From: UBA6382 sp963617965
GTDB lineage: Bacteria; Bacteroidota; Bacteroidia; Bacteroidales; Bacteroidaceae
Assembly (NCBI GenBank): GCA_963617965.1
Contig: CAVEQO010000038.1
Span: forward strand, 1 to 19,359
Length of the DNA stretch: 19,359 bases
Reading direction: 5' to 3'
The translations under genes and the position numbers were made by a program. The stretch's first letter is position 1; each line of letters starts with the position of its first letter. The notes below the pieces were generated by a model. It did not search any database, had not been told where the DNA came from, and worked only from the letters and a program-made list of their open reading frames with translations. Below, one piece after another: positions 19,086-19,359 of this stretch.

Positions 19086-19211
19086 ACGTCTTCACCACCG
19101 GCCGACTCCGCCACGGCCGCACGCATACAGGCCCTCGAAGCACTCCTGGCCGAAAAGGAACGCCTCATCACCGTACTCCTCGCAGACCGCGACAAGTACT
19201 TCAAAACATAA
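19086..19211 (+). pseudogene. In-phase 41-codon continuation after the repressor stop
   Basis: Immediately after the repressor TGA (19083-19085), the same frame runs 41 codons to TAA. The product begins TSSPPADSATAARIQ and continues with a helical stretch 'ALEALLAEKERLITVLL' and 'ADRDKYFKT'. This looks like the C-terminal coiled coil commonly seen at the end of Bacteroidota prophage repressors. The base composition changes sharply at the stop, from AT-rich to GC-rich. The likely explanation is that an AT-rich repressor gene replaced the original and left its 3' end behind; readthrough of TGA is the alternative. Confidence 0.65.
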
Positions 19212-19229
19212 ACAGCCGCAAAAAAAAGT

Positions 19230-19259
19230 GTTACGCACGCCAACCGCACCGTGTGTAAC
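19230..19259. repeat. Inverted repeat downstream of the repressor
   Basis: GTTACGCAC (19230-19238) and GTGTGTAAC (19251-19259) pair with one mismatch around 12 bases. The stretch GTGTG-TAACT-CACAC next to it (19251-19265) can fold as well. It could be a regulatory site or part of an att region. Nothing else is seen in 19212-19314. Confidence 0.5.
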
Positions 19260-19314
19260 TCACACAAAACCAACCACATACAGCCGCCACGTGCAATCCC
19301 AAGCGGATCACCCC

Positions 19315-19340
19315 AAAGGCGGCAAAAAAGCCGCCTTTTT
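19315..19340 (+). terminator. Rho-independent terminator, potentially bidirectional
   Basis: AAAGGCGGC (19315-19323), a loop of six A, and GCCGCC (19330-19335) followed by TTTTT form an almost perfect symmetrical terminator. On the + strand it would end the repressor transcript. On the other strand it also has T runs and could block transcripts entering from the right. Confidence 0.87.
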
Positions 19341-19359
19341 CGTTTAAAATCAAAGAGTT

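Noticed and set aside
19070..19279. Minus-strand 69-codon frame beyond the repressor
   Set aside because: It overlaps the repressor's in-phase continuation and the inverted repeat, has no leader or known domain, and its sequence looks antisense to the coiled-coil tail.

Overview
The window looks like one arm of a temperate tailed phage (siphovirus-type, HK97-like head) of a Bacteroidota host. Host evidence: two promoters fit the Bacteroidota form TTTG-N19-TAnnTTTG, gene leaders are A-rich with little Shine-Dalgarno sequence, and several proteins belong to families I know mainly from Bacteroidota mobile DNA (a DUF3127-like protein, a DUF6371-like toprim protein, a family of short N6 methylases). 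The high GC of nearly all genes would fit a GC-rich genus such as Alistipes, but that is a guess.

Layout, right to left, which is the direction of transcription of almost everything. At 18.6-19.2 kb is the lysogeny switch: an AT-rich XRE repressor on the + strand, divergent from the minus-strand early operon, with both promoters and repeated operator-like sites between them. From 18.6 to 15.6 kb come small early genes (an HTH protein, a KilAC-like protein, a DUF3127 OB-fold-like protein) and a RepA/RecA-like replication ATPase. A tRNA-like element lies at 17.7-17.8 kb. From 15.6 to 12.1 kb there is a 19-bp hairpin, a toprim/zinc-finger primase-like protein, a 218-aa protein with a possible ribbon-helix-helix start, an HNH protein with nine CEMEA-like pentapeptides, a DUF551-like protein and a 192-aa unknown. 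Then follow a short N6-methylase-like protein and a complete tyrosine integrase (12.1-10.5 kb), unusually embedded inside the long operon, and three small unknown genes.

From 9.5 to 0 kb is the morphogenesis block: P27-like small terminase, a 46-aa coupled ORF, large terminase, portal, two head-tail connector proteins, prohead protease, major capsid protein, a DUF3168-like tail-completion protein, major tail protein, tail assembly chaperone with a textbook -1 frameshift signal, and a collagen-like fibre protein. The window ends just inside the next gene, and no tape measure gene is present. One gene (6686-7060) runs on the + strand between portal and terminase. It has its own promoter, nearly identical to the repressor promoter, so it is probably expressed in the lysogen.

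The most noteworthy observations are the complete frameshift module, a GC-rich 41-codon reading frame continuing in phase past the repressor stop, the pentapeptide array in the HNH gene, the repressor-like promoter of the reverse-strand gene, a methylase lacking its catalytic motif, the tRNA-like element, and several very small genes stitched in by ATGA overlaps. I did not find a CRISPR array, an insertion sequence or a retroelement.
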